A stretch of 64,000 bases of DNA from positions 26,190,301-26,254,300 of the forward strand of contig NC_063170.1 in NCBI RefSeq assembly GCF_023159225.1, read 5' to 3'. Of the stretch, positions 53,823 through 63,826 are shown one piece after another (positions within the stretch are counted from its first letter, which is position 1; each line of letters begins with the position of its first letter). The position numbers and the translations under genes were made by a program. The DNA comes from Perognathus longimembris pacificus. Lineage: Eukaryota; Chordata; Mammalia; Rodentia; Heteromyidae. Under the pieces are notes generated by a model. It did not search any database. It was not told the DNA's origin and saw only the letters and a program-made list of their open reading frames with translations.

Positions 53823-53972
53823 ATTTTTTCCCTGTCTGCCTACCCAGCAGAACTTGGGCCCTCAACACAGGACTGGTGTTTTTCCCATTTATATTTATAT
53901 CACCCAGCACATGGTAGTGCCCATTTCTCACATAATTTTTCCAAGTCCAGGAGCCATGGTGCCTCCTGAGTT

Positions 53973-54175
53973 TTTTTCTTTTTCTTTTGCCAGTCCTGGG
54001 GCTTGAACTCAGGGCCTGGGCACTGTCTCTGAGCTTCTTTTGCTCAGGGCTAGCACTCTACCACTTAAGACATAGTGCATTTCTGGCTTTTTCTGTTTAT
54101 GTAGTACTAAGGAATTGAACCCAGGGCTTCATGCATGCTAGGCAAGCACTCTACTGCTAAGCCACATTCCCAGCC
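53973..54175 (-). mobile_element. IDL-Geo SINE, antisense
   Basis: CCTGAGTT at 53965-53972 and 54176-54183, then similar TCTTTT. Complete. Confidence 0.9.
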
Positions 54176-54363
54176 CCTGAGTTCTTTTCCCAAGGGAATC
54201 TTGGCTCCTGTATTCTAGGAGCTGGGAGCTGGGGTCAAAGAATGGCTGTCTAGCTCAGCCACTTTGCCTGACTTCTCTGCTCACAGCTGTCAGATCTGAA
54301 GCCAACTTTCTTCCCTTATGGACAACATTGTACCAAAAGAAAAAGTCTAAACTCTTAAAAATC

Positions 54364-54570
54364 TTTTTTTTTTTTTTTTGCCAGTCCTGGGGCTTGGACT
54401 CAGGGCCTGAGCACTGTCCCTGGCTTCTTTTTACTCAAGGCTAGCACTCTGCCACTTGAGCCACAGCACCACTTCTAGCCCTTTTCTGTATATGTGGTGC
54501 TGGGGAGTTGAACCCAGGGCTTCATGTACAAGAGACAAGCACTCTTGCCACTAGGCCATATTCCCAGCCC
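54364..54570 (-). mobile_element. IDL-Geo SINE, antisense
   Basis: Poly-T to 54379, complete. CTAAACTCTTAAAAA before and CTAAAATTCTTAAAAA after flank it. Confidence 0.9.
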
Positions 54571-54659
54571 TAAAATTCTTAAAAAAATTTTTTTTTATTG
54601 TTAGTATAGAAGCGATGTTCAGAGGGGTTACTGTTATGTAAGTCAGGTAAAGAGTACAT

Positions 54660-54736
54660 TTCTTACCTGACTCATGTAATTGTAAACCCTCCGTATATCA
54701 CCTTTATAATAACAAATAATAATAATAAAGAGAGTA
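54660..54736 (+). mobile_element. LINE-1 3'-terminal stub, sense, inside an antisense copy
   Basis: TTACCTGACTCATGTAATTG, CCTCCGTATATCACC and (AAT)n are the same terminus as its host, in the opposite orientation. Head-to-head with 54590-54659 it forms an inverted repeat. Confidence 0.8.
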
Positions 54737-54737
54737 G

Positions 54738-54965
54738 GTGCTGGTAGCTCTCACCTGTCATCCTAGCTACTCTGGAGGCTGAAATCTGAGGATCACTGTT
54801 CAAAGCCAGCCTAGGTAAGAATATGAGACTCTTACCTCCAATTAATCACAGAAAAATCTAGAAGTGACACATGGCTCAAAGTAATGGGGTACTAGCCTTG
54901 AGCAAAAGAGCTCAGAGACAAATCCCAGGCCTTGTGTTCAAGCTCCAAGACTGATTAAAAAAAAA
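54738..54965 (+). mobile_element. B1-Geo SINE, sense, in the tail of the LINE-1 stub
   Basis: GTAGGTGCTGGTAGCTC to CTCCAAGACTGATT with an A tail. AAAGAGTACAT before 54660 and after 54965 encloses stub plus SINE. Confidence 0.87.
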
Positions 54966-55168
54966 AAGAGTACATGCTTTTGGGAAAATGTCACCCCATC
55001 CCTTACACCCTCTTACCCATCCCCACTCACAATTTACATAGTGTCTGGTGAGTACCACTGCTGCAGTTGTTTTGTTTACTCATTTTCCCTCCATTCCATA
55101 CTATTAAAATTCTTATAGAAGTGTTCTTTCATATTATTTTTAAGTTTTCCATAAAATCTTGTCTCAAA

Positions 55169-55382
55169 CAGATGCTGATGGCTCATACCTGTAATCTTAG
55201 CTTCACCAGGAGGCTAAGATCTGAGGATCATGGTTCAAAGCCACTGTGGGCAGGAAAGTCTGTTATCTTCAATTAACTTACCAAAAGTCCAGAAATGGGG
55301 GTGTGGCTCAAGTGGTAGAGAGTCAGCCTTAAATGAAAAAGCTAAGCAAGAGTATGGGGCCCTGAGTTCAAGTCCCAGTCAT
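55169..55382 (+). mobile_element. B1-Geo SINE, sense
   Basis: CAGATGCTGATGGCTC to GAGTTCAAGTCCCAG. The AC array that follows replaces its A tail. Confidence 0.85.
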
Positions 55383-55392
55383 ACAGACACAA

Positions 55393-55415
55393 TCACACAG
55401 ACACACAGACACACA

Positions 55416-55469
<54 letters not shown>
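55393..55469. repeat. (AC)n with CAGA interruptions
   Basis: CACAGACA units for about 27 nt, then about 25 AC units. Confidence 0.95.
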
Positions 55470-55472
<3 letters not shown>

Positions 55473-56199
55473 CACACGGTCTTACTTGGCTGTACCATTA
55501 GTGTGTTGGACAAAATGTTTGATGAGCTGCTTGTGGACATTCTGGACATACTGAGGCTTCTCTGAAGTACTTTCGCAATGCTTCCTGCTCTGATGCCCCA
55601 CTGGGGTCCCAGCTATCTTCATGACTGTGAGTTTCTCAGCCAGCCCACCAAATTGGCCAAGCTCCTTGGTTGTGAAACAGAGCCGCCCCATGACCCTTTG
55701 CGATCAGCTCACTGCTTGATGCCTATGCTCCCTGGAGCCGCTGGGCAAATGAATTGGCTTGAACTTGAACCCTTGAATCTCTCTCCCGGGCTTGTTTGTG
55801 TATGACAAACTTTCTGAAGACGTTTGAAAGGTAAATGTTTGACTTGAGCATTCTTATTTGATCGACTTTGTCTGCATCCCTGCAGCATCAGGCTGGAGGG
55901 GGGCCGCCCAGCTGTCTCCAGGTGTCATGAGAAGGGAAGGGCCTCTGGGTCCCAGCGGCTTCCAATGCCCCTGGGTCCTTTTAGGTGGAAATTCATTCAA
56001 TGTCAACTTGGTTTTTGTTGTTGGGTTTCCCCCTTTGCTAGTGGCGCCCTGCCTGCTTTCCTGAGACTCACATGAACAATATGTTACATGTCCTCTAAGA
56101 TCCTTGATACTTGAGTAGTGTAGTAGTGACAGCCACTTGATAGAAACAGTTTTTGTTCTTGCTATTAAAAGAGTAATATTATACATTCAAGGCAGAAAC
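55470..56199. other. unassigned 0.7-kb segment
   Basis: No repeat recognised. Frames of 110 codons or fewer on either strand lack recognisable domains. Confidence 0.45.
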
Positions 56200-56535
56200 C
56201 TGGAATTTCAGAAATACCACATGCCAAGGCACATCACATACCTGCAGCTGCTATCTGTACCACTCTTCGGTCTGCTTTCTGCATATCAGTGGCTTCCTTT
56301 TCCAAATGTAGCTTGCAGCCTTCTCATTGGTCAATAAACATAAATATCTTACCATATCAATATTTACCATCGTACCACATGTAAGTACTACACAACACTT
56401 GTCAATCCCTTGCTGAAAGTTTAGTTTGGATCCAACACTGTACTACAACACCAAGCATCATCGTTCATGTGTCCTCTGTTATCTGTCCTGAGGATAAATT
56501 CTAAAACTAAACTCTTGAATCAAAGGAAACGTACT
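56200..56535 (-). mobile_element. ancient LINE-1 3' fragment, antisense
   Basis: CATCATCGTTCATGTG, CTGAGGATAAATTCTAAAAC and TTGAATCAAAGG follow the reversed 3' end of old L1M elements. Confidence 0.5.
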
Positions 56536-56562
56536 TTAAGAAAAGAGCCGGGGGGTGGGGGG

Positions 56563-56773
56563 GGCTGGGAATATGGCCTAGTGGCAAGAGTGCTTGCCTC
56601 GTATACATGAGGCCCTAGGTTCTATTCCTCAGCACCACATATACAGAAAATGGCCAGAAGCGGCGCTGTGGCTCAAGTGGCAGAGTGCTAGCCTTGAGCC
56701 GGAAGAAGGCAGGGACAGTGCTCAGGCCCTGAGTCCAAGTCCCAGGACTGGCAAAAAAAAAAAAAAAAAAAAG
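56563..56773 (+). mobile_element. young IDL-Geo SINE, sense
   Basis: GGCTGGGAATATGGCC to CCCAGGACTGGC and a 20-nt A tail. Preceded by a G-rich run (GGGGGGTGGGGGGGG). Confidence 0.9.
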
Positions 56774-56830
56774 AAGCCGGGGACAGTGCTCAGGCCCTGA
56801 GTTCATGGCCCAGGACTGCCCCCCACCCCC
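56774..56830 (+). mobile_element. Geo 3' fragment, sense
   Basis: GACAGTGCTCAGGCCCTGAG to GCCCAGGACTGCC, the last third of Geo without the rest. It ends in a C-rich run. Confidence 0.8.
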
Positions 56831-56847
56831 CCAAAAAAAAGAGCCAG

Positions 56848-57056
56848 GGCTGGGAATGTGGCTTAGTGGTAGAGTGCTTTCCTAGCATGCATGAAGCCCT
56901 GGGTTTGATTCCTAAGTACCACATAAACAGAAAGAGCTGGAACTGGTGCTGTGGCCCAAGTGGTACAACACTAGCCCTGAGCACAGAGAGGCTCAGGGCC
57001 AGAGCCCAGGCCCTGAGTTCAAGCCCCAAAGCCAGAAAAAAAAAAAAAAGAAAAAA
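56848..57056 (+). mobile_element. IDL-Geo SINE, sense
   Basis: AAAAGAGCCAG before and after it is the duplication. The Geo half has the GCTCAGGGCCAGAGCCC variant. Confidence 0.88.
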
Positions 57057-57061
57057 GAAAA

Positions 57062-57528
57062 GAGCCAGGCACAAAGGTTCATGTTTGTAATCCTAGCTAT
57101 TCAGGAGGCAGAGACTGGCAGGATTATGGTTCAAGGCCAGCTCAGGTAAAAAACTTGACAAGACCTCAGTCTAATACACAAAAAGCTTGCCATGGTGGTG
57201 CATGTCTGTCATCTCAGCTATCTGGAGAGTGTAAATAGGTCCAGGCTGGTTAAAAAAAAAAAGACCCTATTTTTAAAACAGTGTAAGAAAGCTCCAGGCA
57301 TTGGTAGTTCACACCTGTAATCCTAGCTACTCAGGAGGCTGAGATCTGAAGATCACAGTTCAAAGTGAGCTCAGACAGGAAAGTATGTAAGACTTATAAC
57401 CTACCAAAAAGCTTGAAGTAGATCAATGGCTTGAGTAGTAGAGGGATAACCTTGAGCAAAAACTAAATAAAAAAGCTCAAGAATGGCACTCAGGCCCTGA
57501 GTTCAAACCTCAGGACTGGCACACACGT

Positions 57529-57581
<53 letters not shown>

Positions 57582-57655
57582 GAAAGCAATGACTCAAGCA
57601 TAGAGAATCTGCCTGGCAAGTGTAAGACTTTGAATTCAAACTTCAATAAGGAGAT
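57062..57655 (+). mobile_element. B1-B1-ID trimeric SINE, sense, split by a B1-Geo
   Basis: B1 at 57062-57180, B1 at 57185-57275, ID at 57588-57655 (GACTCAAGCATAGAG and GAATTCAAACTTC). Confidence 0.65.
57293..57579 (+). mobile_element. B1-Geo SINE, sense, with (AC)n tail
   Basis: CAGGCATTGGTAGTTCAC to CTCAGGACTGGC, then an AC array (57520-57579) in place of poly-A. Confidence 0.88.
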
Positions 57656-58133
57656 TCATCAGTGTTATTGGTGATGGATGAAACGAAAGGTCACCTTACG
57701 GTTCCACTATCTGAAGTGATTGTGGCTGGGTAGGACCATGGACAGAATCCGTGCTGCTGCTGCTCCTGACACTGCTGCCTGCCTGGCCAGTGTGCAGCCC
57801 TGGTGTTTCTGCAATGCCCCTGACTGCAGTTCCTGGGGCCCATCACTTCCTGGTCCCCATTCTGCTCTCCCTTTACTCCCCACGGTCCAGATGCGCCTTC
57901 AGGATCTACCTGGACCCTGACCAGCCTGCCTGGTCCCTCCAACATAGCCCTCGGCCACTCAGCTTATATTTTTGCTTAGGCCTCTCTGGGCCACCATGCT
58001 GTTCAGGCAGAGGGGAAAGTGTGAGCACTGCACTACGGACTGCCCGGGCATTCTGGAAAGCAGCCTGCCAGAGCACAGACGTTCTCAAACCATTTCCTCT
58101 GTTGGATCTGAGCAGTGGAAAAAAATATGTCTG
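57656..58133. other. no gene recognised
   Basis: GC-moderate, short frames only. Nothing recognised. Confidence 0.4.
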
Positions 58134-58375
58134 GAAACTCAGGCACTGGTGGCTCACACCTGTAATCCTAGCTACTCAGGAGGCTGAGTTCTGAGGATCA
58201 AAGTTCAAAGCCAGCCTAGACAGGAAAGTCCACGAGACACTTATCTCCAATTAACAAGCAAAAAACCAGAAGTAGAGCTGTGGCTCAATCCTTGAGCACT
58301 ATCCTTGAGCAAAAAAAGCTCAAGGACAGTGCCCAGGCCCTGAGTTTAAAAACCAGGACTGGCACAAAACAAAAA
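58134..58375 (+). mobile_element. B1-Geo SINE, sense
   Basis: GGCACTGGTGGCTCACACC to ACCAGGACTGGC, with CCTTGAGCA duplicated in Geo. Confidence 0.9.
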
Positions 58376-58499
58376 TCTGGCAAATCTATCTTAGGAAGTG
58401 AGGGTCAGAAACAAACTTAACACTGACTTCCAAAGAAGGGAGATACTGGGTGGGCAGAGTGCTGTGATTAGCTGTCACATCACATGAAAAAGTGAGAAG

Positions 58500-58810
58500 C
58501 CAAATGTGTGGCTTATTCTTGTAGTGGAATATTATGCAGCCATTAAAACATACATTAGAATTAAATTTATGGAGAAAATTTAATGATAGGATTTATTCCA
58601 CAATGCATTGAAAAAACAAGCTATGAGGTATGTATGTGGTATGGTTTCAACTGTGTGAAATATATTTATGCTTTGAAAAATGCTAGGAGTATACAGAAAT
58701 GTTCCTAATAATTATGGAAATATGGGTGAATTTATTCTGTAATATTTTTGTTTTCTTTTAAGTATTAAGTAACCTAAGTATATGTGTGACTAAGAAACAA
58801 ACATTAATTT
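58500..58810 (+). mobile_element. ancient LINE-1 3' region, sense
   Basis: GTGGAATATTATGCAGCC, GTATGGTTTCAACTGTG and TAATTATGGAAATATGGG follow old L1M 3' ends, which end with the reduced tail TTTTCTTTTA. Confidence 0.6.
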
Positions 58811-58853
58811 TCAAAATCTGAGCTGAAAATGACTTCCACTTTATCAGCATGTG

Positions 58854-58875
58854 GTTATGTTATGTTATGTTATGG
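58854..58875. repeat. (TTATG)n
   Basis: Four units. Confidence 0.85.
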
Positions 58876-58880
58876 CCAGG

Positions 58881-59033
58881 TGGGGAGCAGTGGAGGGGGT
58901 GGCAGAGGCCAGGGAGGAGGGAGCAAAGAGGAGGGAGGAGGGAGCAGAGTGGAGAGAAGAGAGGGGATGGAGGAAGAGAAAGAGGAAAGAAGAGGGCAGA
59001 AGGAGGGGAGGAGCAGAGGGGAGGGAGGAAAGC
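58881..59033. repeat. purine-rich GA/GGA tract
   Basis: About 150 nt with almost only G and A on the plus strand, irregular GGGAGGA/GGAGCA units. Confidence 0.9.
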
Positions 59034-59200
59034 AGCTCTTCCAACTGCAGATTTAAACCTTGAAGGAAGCCTCCACAGGCCTTTCCAGCTGGACAGAATT
59101 TGTGGTAGATGTGGCTGGGATTGGGAGACTCTTGGTTTCCTTGATGGACAAGGCTTAGCCTAGAATACCACATTCAATGGCTTTGTCATGCATTCGGTTT

Positions 59201-59250
59201 AACACACACACACAGACACAGACACAGACACACACAGACACACAGACACA

Positions 59251-59292
<42 letters not shown>
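59201..59292. repeat. (AC)n with ACAG interruptions
   Basis: CAGACA-type units for about 50 nt, then about 20 AC units. Confidence 0.95.
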
Positions 59293-59295
<3 letters not shown>

Positions 59296-59609
59296 CCCAG
59301 TCCAGCATGACGTCATTCATAGAACTGATAGTGAAGGAGAAAAAGCGGGGCCTCCCTGTATGAGCTGAGCACAGGCCCACACTCCCGTGAGATGGAGCTG
59401 AACAAGTGCCCCAACTCTGAGGGAGGCCCTACAATTACCAGGTTCTGGATGGGAACTGGGTGCCTGGAAGGTGGCCAGAAAGTGAGAGTGGAGATGTAAA
59501 GGACCCCAAGCAAAAGGAGGTGATAGATGGAGGGCAGAGAGGAGGCAGAGAACCCTGAAGGTTACACCCAGAGCCCCACAGTACTGAGAAGGGAAATGGC
59601 CATGGAGGG
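59293..59609. other. no gene recognised
   Basis: Unassigned sequence. Confidence 0.4.
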
Positions 59610-59800
59610 GGCCTGGAGGTCCACACCTGGAATCCCAGCTACTCAGGAAGCAGAATTGTGAATGTTAAAGTCGGTGGCTAGCCTAGGCAAAAGCATGAGG
59701 CAGAGCCTACCTGAAAAAAAAACAACTAAAAAGCAAAAGAACTGGGGCATGGAGCAAGGGTGGACCTGAGTTAAATCCCTAGAACTGCCTCCCTCCACCC
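59610..59800 (+). mobile_element. B1-ID composite SINE, sense
   Basis: B1 at 59612-59715 (AATCCCAGCTACTCAGG), a poly-A joint, then a worn ID at 59738-59800. Confidence 0.55.
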
Positions 59801-60108
59801 CCACCCCAATATTTTTACATGAAGGAAGGAGGCCTCAGGCTGAGATTTTTCACCGATTCCATTTCTACAGACTGTGAGGACTGCCTCCCCTCCCTCGTGT
59901 TCCCCTCTAACAGGATCCTATTACTCTGCATGGCTGGCGGGGGATGGGGGGGTGGGGGTTGGCCACAAGTTTCCACCATCTCTCCTCTCCTCTCTCCATC
60001 TCTGGGGATGCTCACCCTGAGAATGCAGCTGCCATACTTGAAGAAGCTCAGAGAGGTCATGTGGGACTGTGTGGGTGGCAACTCCTCCTGAGATCCCAGG
60101 GGACCTAA

Positions 60109-60109
<1 letters not shown>
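59801..60109. other. no gene recognised
   Basis: Contains a G-rich run (GGCGGGGGATGGGGGGGTGG) near 59937-59957. No gene. Confidence 0.4.

Positions 60110-60169
<60 letters not shown>
60110..60169. repeat. (AC)n microsatellite
   Basis: About 29 perfect units. Confidence 0.96.
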
Positions 60170-60171
<2 letters not shown>

Positions 60172-60379
60172 CACATACACAGGGAGGAACCTTTTCCATC
60201 CCGCCTTGAGAGGGGCTTAGGGGGAACACCTGGCTGAACCCAATCTCTAGGATTAGGACAGACAGCAAGGTTGTTGTTGCATTAAACTATTAAAGTTTAT
60301 TGTTAGATGTTGGATAGCTAGCTCAATCTGTTTCTCTGTCTCTGTCTCTGTTTCTCTCTCTGTGTGTGTGTGTGGGGGG

Positions 60380-60572
60380 GTGTTGGTCCTGGGCACCTTT
60401 TCATTCAAGGCTGGTACTGTACCTCTTGAGCCACAGCTTTACTTTTTGCTCTTGGTAATTAACTGGAGAGCCTCACAGACTTTCCTGTTCAGCTTGGCTT
60501 CCAGATTGCAATCTTCAGATCTCTGCCTCTTGAGTAGCTAGGATTGCAGGCATGAGCCATTAATGCCTGGCT
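60380..60572 (-). mobile_element. B1-Geo SINE, antisense
   Basis: TGTTGGTCCTGGGCACC to CCATTAATGCCTGGCT. (CTCTGT)n and a short GT/G run precede it. Confidence 0.8.
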
Positions 60573-61443
60573 ATTTTTCTTTTTGTAATAGACTGTTTTC
60601 TATGGAAGTGTTAGGTTCATGGCAAAATCAAGCATATTCTCCCAGGAGCCAGACATGCAGCAGCATAATGGCACATCTATACACATAGTTTCCTCTAGGA
60701 CTCAGTCTGGGTAGTGTGCAATGTATGGCCTTGGACAGATGCGGGCCATCTGTCCTCTAGTACATCATATAGAATTGTTTCTCTGCTCCCAGAATCCTCT
60801 TTGCTCTCTACTTATCCCATCCTTCCCTTTAATTCTCAATTGGTTTAGCCTTTTCTAGAATAGCCTATCACATCACTGTAATCATATAATTTTCAGCCTT
60901 TTAGATTAGCATCTTTCATTTAGTAATAGGAATTTAAGGTTCCTTCACATGTTTTCATGGTTCCATGGCTTTCTTTTTAGTGCTGAATAATATTCCATTT
61001 CTGAGATGTGGCATAGTTGATATACTCACCTACTGAAAGACATCTTGTTTGCTTCTGAGTTTGGGCAGAAATGAATAAATCTGGCATGCACATCCAAGTG
61101 CAAGATTTTCTGTAAGTTTTCCACTCCTTTGGGCTGATAGCAAGGACTGTAATTGCTGGGTCATGTGATAGGGTTAGGCTCAGATTGTTAAACTTTACTC
61201 CAAAGTGGCTGTGCCATTCTGCATCAATCACAACAGGAGTTGCAGTTCTCAGAACCCTTGCCTACACCCAGTGCTGTCAGCATTATGGGTTTTGCCCACT
61301 CTCATGGGGTCCATGATGGCATCTCCTTGTTTACCTTCACTTCCCTAACAGTGCGCGATGGGCACTTCTCATCCCTTGCTTGCCGCCCACATGTCCTCTG
61401 TGGTGAGGCTTCTGTTTAGGTCTTTCACCCATTTTCTCATTGG

Positions 61444-61444
<1 letters not shown>

Positions 61445-61502
<58 letters not shown>
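61445..61502. repeat. (GT)n microsatellite
   Basis: About 29 units, at the tail of the next SINE. Confidence 0.96.
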
Positions 61503-61505
<3 letters not shown>

Positions 61506-61693
61506 CAGGGCTTGAACTCAGGGCCTGGGTGCTTTATATGAGCTTTTGTGCTCAAGGGTAGTGCTCTCACTTGAGCCACAGCTCCACTTCCAGCTTTTTT
61601 GGTGTTCGATTGGAGATGAGAGTCTCTTAGACTTTCCTGCCTGATCTCAGCCTCCTGAGTAGCTAAGAATTCATGGAGCCACCAGTGCCCAGC
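61503..61693 (-). mobile_element. B1-Geo SINE, antisense, inside LINE-1
   Basis: ACCAGGGCTTGAACTCAGG to ACCAGTGCCCAGCC. Part of the B1 half is missing after CCTGCC. Confidence 0.83.
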
Positions 61694-61892
61694 CTTAATG
61701 TTTAAACAGTTGTCTGTTTTGAATAATAGTCCTTTCTTGTATATGTGTTCTATATGTTCTCCCAGTCTATGCCTAGTCTTCTTACATTCGTCACATTGTC
61801 TTTCATAGAGCTAAAGGTTTTTATTTTAACAAAGTCCACCTTACCTATTATTTTCATGGATCAGGTCTTTGGTGTTTGGTTTGGATCAGGTC

Positions 61893-62112
61893 TTTGGTTG
61901 GGACTTGAACTCAGGGCCTGGTCACTGACCCTGAGCTCTTATGCTCAAGGCCAGCACTTTGAGCCACAGTGCCACTTTCAGCTTTTGAGTGGTTAATTGG
62001 AGATAAGAGTCCCACAAGGACTTTTTTACCCAGGCTGGCTTTGAACTGCTATCTTCAGATCTCAGCCTCCCAAGTAGCTAGAATTACAGGCATGAGCCAC
62101 TCTCACGCAACT
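61893..62112 (-). mobile_element. B1-Geo SINE, antisense, inside LINE-1
   Basis: GGTTGGGACTTGAACTC to CATGAGCCACTCTCAC. GATCAGGTCTTTGGT occurs twice just before it, likely a local duplication. Confidence 0.83.
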
Positions 62113-62419
62113 CAGTGTTACTTTTAAAAAGTCATCATCAAACTTCAGGTTGCCTAGATTTTCCCTTGAGCTATCTTCTTGGAAATTTATAGTTTTGCAT
62201 TTTACATTGAGAGCTGTGGTTGTTTAGTTCTTGTGAATGGTAGCATGTAAGGTTTTTGTTTCAATTCGTATTTGTTTAAAAGACTGTCTTATTCCACTGT
62301 ACTACATCTACCCCTTGGTCAAAGATGCCCTGACTATGTGAGTGTAGTTCTGGGCTTCCTACTTTGTTCCCTAATGTAATTGTCTAGTTGTTGTTGTTGT
62401 TGTTGTTGTGACTCCTTTT

Positions 62420-62520
62420 TGTTTTGTTTGTCAGTCCTGGTTGAACCTAGGGCCTGGGCACTGTCTCTGAGCTTTGTAGCTCAAGGCTAGGATTACAGGC
62501 ATAAGCCACCAGTGCCTGGA
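62420..62520 (-). mobile_element. B1-Geo SINE with internal deletion, antisense
   Basis: Geo start to CTCAAGGCTAG joins GATTACAGGCATAAGCC at the far end of B1. The GCTAG shared by both sides is at the junction. Confidence 0.85.
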
Positions 62521-62574
62521 AAATACTGTTGTTTTTTATTACTAGATGTTTACAGTAAGTGTGTTTGCGGGGGA

Positions 62575-62922
62575 GGTCGCATGCCAGTATTGGGGACTGG
62601 ACTCAGAGCTTCTCACTCTTAACTTTTTCCACTCAAGACTAACATTCTAAAAATGAGGGAGGAAGTAACAAGTTGAACTAGAAATGTACTCACTGCTTTA
62701 CATATGAAACTGGAGCCCTTCTGTAATTCACTTTGACAATAAAGGGGAAAAAAAGACTAACATTCTACCACTTGAACCACACCTCCACTTCCAATTTTTT
62801 GATAGTTACTTGGAGATATGTGGCTTGTAGTCTTGAATCCCTGTGCTGACTTTGGACCTCAATACTCAAATCTCAGCCTCCCAAGTAGCCAGGATTACAG
62901 GTGTGGACATCTGGGACTGGCT
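62575..62922 (-). mobile_element. B1-Geo SINE, antisense, split by a LINE-1 stub
   Basis: Geo start at 62585. It is interrupted at 62649 and resumes at 62768 with CCACTTGAACCACACC. Confidence 0.83.
62650..62752 (+). mobile_element. 103-bp LINE-1 3' end, sense, 15-nt duplication
   Basis: AAGACTAACATTCTA at 62635-62649 and 62753-62767. The insert ends ACTTTGACAATAAAGGGGAAAA. It is the same terminus as 63169-63245 in the other orientation. Confidence 0.93.
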
Positions 62923-63168
62923 TATAGTAAATCTTGAAGTTGGAAAATGCCTGTCCTCTGATTTGTTCTTACCCTTGCATAGTAAGTTGGCTATTTTGTC
63001 TTTTATCTTTTCCTGTGAACTTTAGCGCAAGCTCTTCTATATCCACACAATGACTTCATGGAGTTTTTGTTTGGATTGTGTTGAATCTAAAAAGAAAATA
63101 ATCTTAGGAAGAATTGAACATTGCATTCATGAACATGGGCATCCATTCATTTAGACAATCTTTGGTTT

Positions 63169-63245
63169 CTTTTTAAAAATTTCTTTATTGTCAAAGTGAT
63201 GTACAGAGGGGTTATAGTTTCATATGTAAGGCAGTGAGTACATTT
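63169..63245 (-). mobile_element. short LINE-1 3' end, antisense
   Basis: TTATTGTCAAAGTGATGTAC to GTGAGTACATTTCCC. TCTTTGGTTT before 63169 and after 63472 encloses this stub and the SINE next to it. Confidence 0.85.
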
Positions 63246-63472
63246 CCCTTAAGTAATTTTGTTTTGTTTTGTTTTGTTTTCTAGTCCTGGGGCTTGAACT
63301 CAGGGCCTGAGCACTGTCCCTGGCTTCTTGTTGCTCAAAGCTAGCATTCTGCCACTTGAGCCACAGCACCACTTCTGGCTTTTTTCTATGTATATGGTGC
63401 TGAGGAATCGAACCCAGGGCTTCATGTATACGAGGCGAGCACTTTACCACTAGGCCATATTCCCAGCCCCTT
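63246..63472 (-). mobile_element. IDL-Geo SINE, antisense
   Basis: (TTTTG)n tail, complete Geo and ID-like halves ending CATTCCCAGCCCC. Confidence 0.9.
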
Positions 63473-63585
63473 CTTTGGTTTTTTTCATTGAAGAACTTCC
63501 CACTTTTCTTCAAAAAGTGAGTATATTGTGCCTAAGTATTTCATTTTTGGGGATGCTAATGTTAATTATACTATATATTTTTATT

Positions 63586-63826
63586 TTTTGGTACTGGTTC
63601 TAGAGCTTGAACTCAGGGCCCAGGTGCTGTCCCTGGGCAGTTTTTCACTCAATACTACTGACTAGTTCTTTACCACTTGAGCCACAGCTCCACTAATGAC
63701 TTTTTGCTGGTTAACTGGAACTATAAGTCTTAAGAACTTTCCTGTTTGGTCTGGCTTCAAATAAGGATCCTTGGATCTCAGCCTCCTGAGTAGCTAGGAT
63801 TACAGGCATAAACCACCATGTCCTAT
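63586..63826 (-). mobile_element. B1-Geo SINE, antisense
   Basis: GGTACTGGTTCTAGAGC to AACCACCATGTCC, inside the terminal LINE-1. Confidence 0.83.

Larger units (their letters stand above)
54582..55103 (-). mobile_element. LINE-1 3' end, antisense, with an internal secondary insertion
   Basis: TAAAATTCTTA at 54571-54581 and 55104-55114 flank it. GCGATGTTCAGAGGGG up to GTAAAGAGTACAT, then an insert, then AGAGTACATGC and CACCCCATCCCTTAC, collinear with the copy at 27574. Confidence 0.85.

Noticed and set aside
57691..58194. Overlapping frames of 60-147 codons in GC-moderate sequence
   Set aside because: The longest runs into a B1-Geo SINE at its C terminus. No domain, signal or splice context is convincing.
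59815..60268. 115-121-codon minus-strand frames with a VCVCVC run
   Set aside because: Built on a (GT)n microsatellite. No recognisable domain outside it.
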